A DNA stretch of 51,076 nucleotides from a virus, in IMG/VR virus record IMGVR_UViG_3300031997_000016, positions 1-51,076 of that record; one strand, written 5' to 3'. Numbering within the stretch: the stretch's first letter is position 1; each line of letters begins with the position of its first letter. The notes beneath the pieces were generated by a model. That model was not told where the DNA came from, did not search any database, and worked only from the letters and a program-made list of their open reading frames with translations. Of the stretch, positions 49,219-51,076 are shown piece after piece. The translations under genes were made by a program, and so were the position numbers.

Positions 49219-49323
49219 TTAGATTGCAGGACTATCCTTGTCCAGGAAGGGATGGTAACAAGGCATACCATCAAGGCACTTGGAGAATTTTTCAACCCAT
49301 GCCTTTTTAGATGCAAACACCAT
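49219..49323 (-). CDS. Tiny hypothetical protein, 34 aa
   Basis: ATG 49323, after GGAG, opens MVFASKKAWVEKFSKCLDGM and ends PCYHPFLDKDSPAI at a TAA 13 bases before the 179-aa start. Two Cys are present. Coupling and coding bias support a real gene, but its size keeps this uncertain. Confidence 0.45.
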   Translation of the reverse strand: MVFASKKAWVEKFSKCLDGMPCYHPFLDKDSPAI

Positions 49324-49759
49324 GCCAAACTCCAACCCTTGTCCAGCCCATTGAAATTGTTAAGCTTTTTAAAAATGGGGATTCTTTAGATGTGAAAAGT
49401 TTTCATACCACTTTTTACCACAAACTCGAAAACATCAATAATGTTGGTGGCTTGGCGAGTTTTTACCATTTTTACCACCTGTGAAAAAATTGCATACCCT
49501 CACCATCACTACTCAATAATAAACTCTTGCCTCACCTAATTGCAGTATTTAAAATGCGACAGGAGATAAACTGTGGCGACTGGTAGGGGGCTACTCTGAT
49601 GAGGAGCGATATCACTACCCTCAACTATCACTACTCAATAGTGAACTCTTGCCTCAATTATCACTACTCAATAATAAACTCTTGCCTCAATTATTGAGGA
49701 GAGAGTCTCTCCAACCACTCTTGACACTACACAAGCTGGGAGAGAGGGTAGGCTTAATA
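49324..49759. repeat. Control region with three 30-bp direct repeats
   Basis: A 30-base sequence beginning ATCACTACTCAATA and ending CTCTTGCCTCA occurs at 49505-49534, 49627-49656 (two changes) and 49660-49689. The third copy runs into the CTCAATTATTGAG palindrome (49686-49698). The rest holds GGTAAAAA-type motifs on the opposite strand and GATGTGAAAAGTTTTCA at 49389-49405. No gene was found. A direct repeat array beside an AT-rich tract is consistent with a replication-initiator site. Confidence 0.6.
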
Positions 49760-50068
<309 letters not shown>

Positions 50069-50080
50069 CCTGCAAGCATA

Positions 50081-50130
50081 AATCATGCCAAATCATGCCA
50101 AATCATGCCAATTAATATTAAAAAATGCCA
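50081..50130 (+). repeat. Phased ATGCCA decamer array upstream of early promoter
   Basis: AATCATGCCA is repeated three times (50081-50110), and ATGCCA occurs again at 50125 after a 20-base step, so all copies sit at 10-bp multiples. ATTAATATTAAAAAA is duplicated beside them. One copy, ATGCCAATTAAT, also precedes P2 at 1180. The pattern suggests a cooperative activator or repressor site 44-89 bases before the -35 box. Confidence 0.65.
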
Positions 50131-50173
50131 ATTAATATTAAAAAATTTTAATGTGATTGTGAAAAGATTCATA

Positions 50174-50202
50174 TTGACATTGGGGATTATTTATGTTATT
50201 AT
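50174..50202 (+). promoter_or_regulatory. Early promoter P1, TTGACA/TATTAT with 17-base spacer
   Basis: TTGACA (50174-50179) and TATTAT (50197-50202) are 17 bases apart. GATTGTGAAAAG lies just upstream (50155), as at P2, and AATGTGA, half of the P2 palindrome, is at 50150. The promoter drives the winged-helix genes and, around the circle, the first early genes. The 55 bases before the first start carry AAGGGAG as the ribosome-binding site. Confidence 0.78.
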
Positions 50203-50257
50203 TACCACAGATAAAGAGATAACATGAGCTGGTAGAGAATAAAGGGAGATGATACTA

Positions 50258-50461
50258 ATGGAAGAGCAAAGACTAACCTATCTTGATACAGTATTAGAAG
50301 ATATAAAGAACGAGTCCTTTATAAGTAGGAGGACGCTATTGAAGAGATTCAAACACTGTGTGAGTGAGAGAGATCTTGATGAGATAATAAAAGAGTTAAA
50401 ACAATGGGGAGAGATAAAGGAACAAGCTATTGAAATTGGATATATGTACATAGGAGACTAA
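50258..50461 (+). CDS. Small winged-helix protein, 67 aa
   Basis: RLTYLDTVLEDIKNESFISR, then RTLLKRFKHCVSERDLDEII and KELKQWGEIKE, is a winged-helix domain. It is close to the C-terminal domain of the DUF3987-like helicase at 14163 (LTYLDTVLEDIKNEGELSRR, RTLLKRFKHCLIGEDFEGII), so the two share recent ancestry. It is the first gene after P1. It could bind DNA, perhaps the ATGCCA or palindromic sites, or compete with the helicase domain. ATG 50258 has better spacing than 50249. Confidence 0.7.
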   Translation: MEEQRLTYLDTVLEDIKNESFISRRTLLKRFKHCVSERDLDEIIKELKQWGEIKEQAIEIGYMYIGD

Positions 50462-50462
50462 A

Positions 50463-50843
50463 ATGCAACTATCACCAGAGCAGAAAAGGGAAAGAGTATT
50501 GAAGGCAATTAGAGTGGCAACTAATGCTACCGTAACAAGAACGCAGCTTTACTACCAGCTCCACCATATTATTAACTCAGAGGAGTTGACAGAGGCAGTA
50601 AGAGAACTGAAAAAGATGGGACTGATAGAGCAGAAAGAGACACAATCCCCCACTAAGGCAGGGGTAGCATATACGTCCTGTCCTCTGATGAGAAACACAG
50701 GGACTTCACAAGAGAAAGGAACAATCCAACCAAAGCCCTCTAATGAGGGATTAAAGGAAGGAGAGAGTTGGGGCAGGATAGCTACACCAAGTGGATCAAG
50801 ATGGGTTAAGGTAGATGAAGAGGGAGATCCTATCCCTGGGTAA
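50463..50843 (+). CDS. Winged-helix protein, 126 aa
   Basis: The N-terminal 70 residues (EQKRERVLKAIRVATNATVT, RTQLYYQLHHIINSEELTEA, VRELKKMGLIEQKE) form a second winged-helix domain; the C-terminus is a polar, Pro/Gly-rich tail. It starts two bases after the preceding gene. Its last 21 bases reappear as bases 1-21, confirming the circular join. A regulatory or replication role is inferred. Confidence 0.65.
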   Translation: MQLSPEQKRERVLKAIRVATNATVTRTQLYYQLHHIINSEELTEAVRELKKMGLIEQKETQSPTKAGVAYTSCPLMRNTGTSQEKGTIQPKPSNEGLKEGESWGRIATPSGSRWVKVDEEGDPIPG

Positions 50844-51076
50844 TGATACTCTACCTTTGGTAGGGAACCTGGGGGATATTCTAATCAGGAAGGGAGGTGA
50901 GCCTAATGGATTACATGGAAAGGGAATTAGGTATGATGGAACTGTGTACGAAGCTAAGAGAACGCTGTAAACAGGAAGCACCTAACTTAGACACACTAAA
51001 GACCCTTTTCAGTGAAAACCCGAAGCTTGCTCAACTGGTTGCAGACATTGACGAGACTATTACACAATGGGCATTT
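50823..51076. repeat. Terminal direct repeat, right copy
   Basis: This stretch repeats bases 1-254 with one substitution at 50949. It includes the end of the 50463 gene and the first 57 codons of the gene that starts at base 84 (here 50906), which is why that gene appears twice. At codon 15 of that gene the change gives ACG in place of AGG, so Thr replaces Arg. Confidence 0.95.

Noticed and set aside
49505-49689. CRISPR array
   Set aside because: Only three 30-bp repeats at unequal spacing (122 and 33 bases), with no uniform spacers and no cas genes.

Overview
The window is a circularly closed tailed-phage genome. Its first 254 bases return at its end with one mismatch, so the unique length is about 50,822 bp. 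Portal, large terminase, scaffold, a HK97-like major capsid protein, a long nozzle-like tail protein and several large probable ejection proteins are present, while a tape-measure protein, tail tube and contractile sheath are not seen. This points to a short-tailed (podovirus-like) virus. The host is an unidentified bacterium: strong GGAGG ribosome-binding sites precede most genes and consensus TTGACA/TATAAT-type promoters occur. Coding strands are purine-rich, with AGA/AGG arginine codons and ATA common. No integrase or clear repressor is recognised, so a virulent lifestyle is more likely but not proven.

Layout, read around the circle. (1) A non-coding control region (about 48162-50257) holds a late promoter facing left, decamer repeat arrays, a 17-bp inverted repeat, a small leftward operon (48666-49323) with its own terminator, three 30-bp direct repeats, a large AT-rich nested inverted repeat that is a candidate replication origin, and an early promoter facing right. 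(2) Rightward early genes run from 50258 through the junction to 15562. They include two small winged-helix proteins, many small zinc-ribbon and hypothetical proteins, a RecB/Cas4-like nuclease, a Sak4-like ATPase, a probable ssDNA-binding partner, a DUF4406-like enzyme, a ParB-methyltransferase fusion, a secreted collagen-like protein, an HNH endonuclease, a uracil-glycosylase-like/family-A DNA polymerase fusion, a MazG-like cassette and a DUF3987-like primase/helicase. A second promoter with a palindromic operator lies at 1215-1243. (3) Leftward late genes run from 48161 down to 15563: small terminase, lysis candidates (DUF5675-like, holin-like, lipoprotein), large terminase, portal, scaffold, major capsid protein, head and decoration proteins, a terminator at 36312-36341, then adaptors, LamG-type and repeat proteins, a signal-peptide-bearing tailspike, nozzle, fibre, GNAT-like, CrtC/AttH-like and ejection proteins. 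The early and late blocks converge with no spacer at 15562/15563.

The most notable points are a 718-nt group I intron with a LAGLIDADG endonuclease inside the major capsid gene, whose splice sites restore a 314-residue protein exactly; a MazG-like cassette inserted between 12-bp direct repeats into a small conserved phage gene that has since gained a TGA; a CrtC/AttH lipocalin-like protein and a HEPAH metalloprotease-like protein in the virion module; phased decamer arrays upstream of both early and late promoters; and several decayed small genes.
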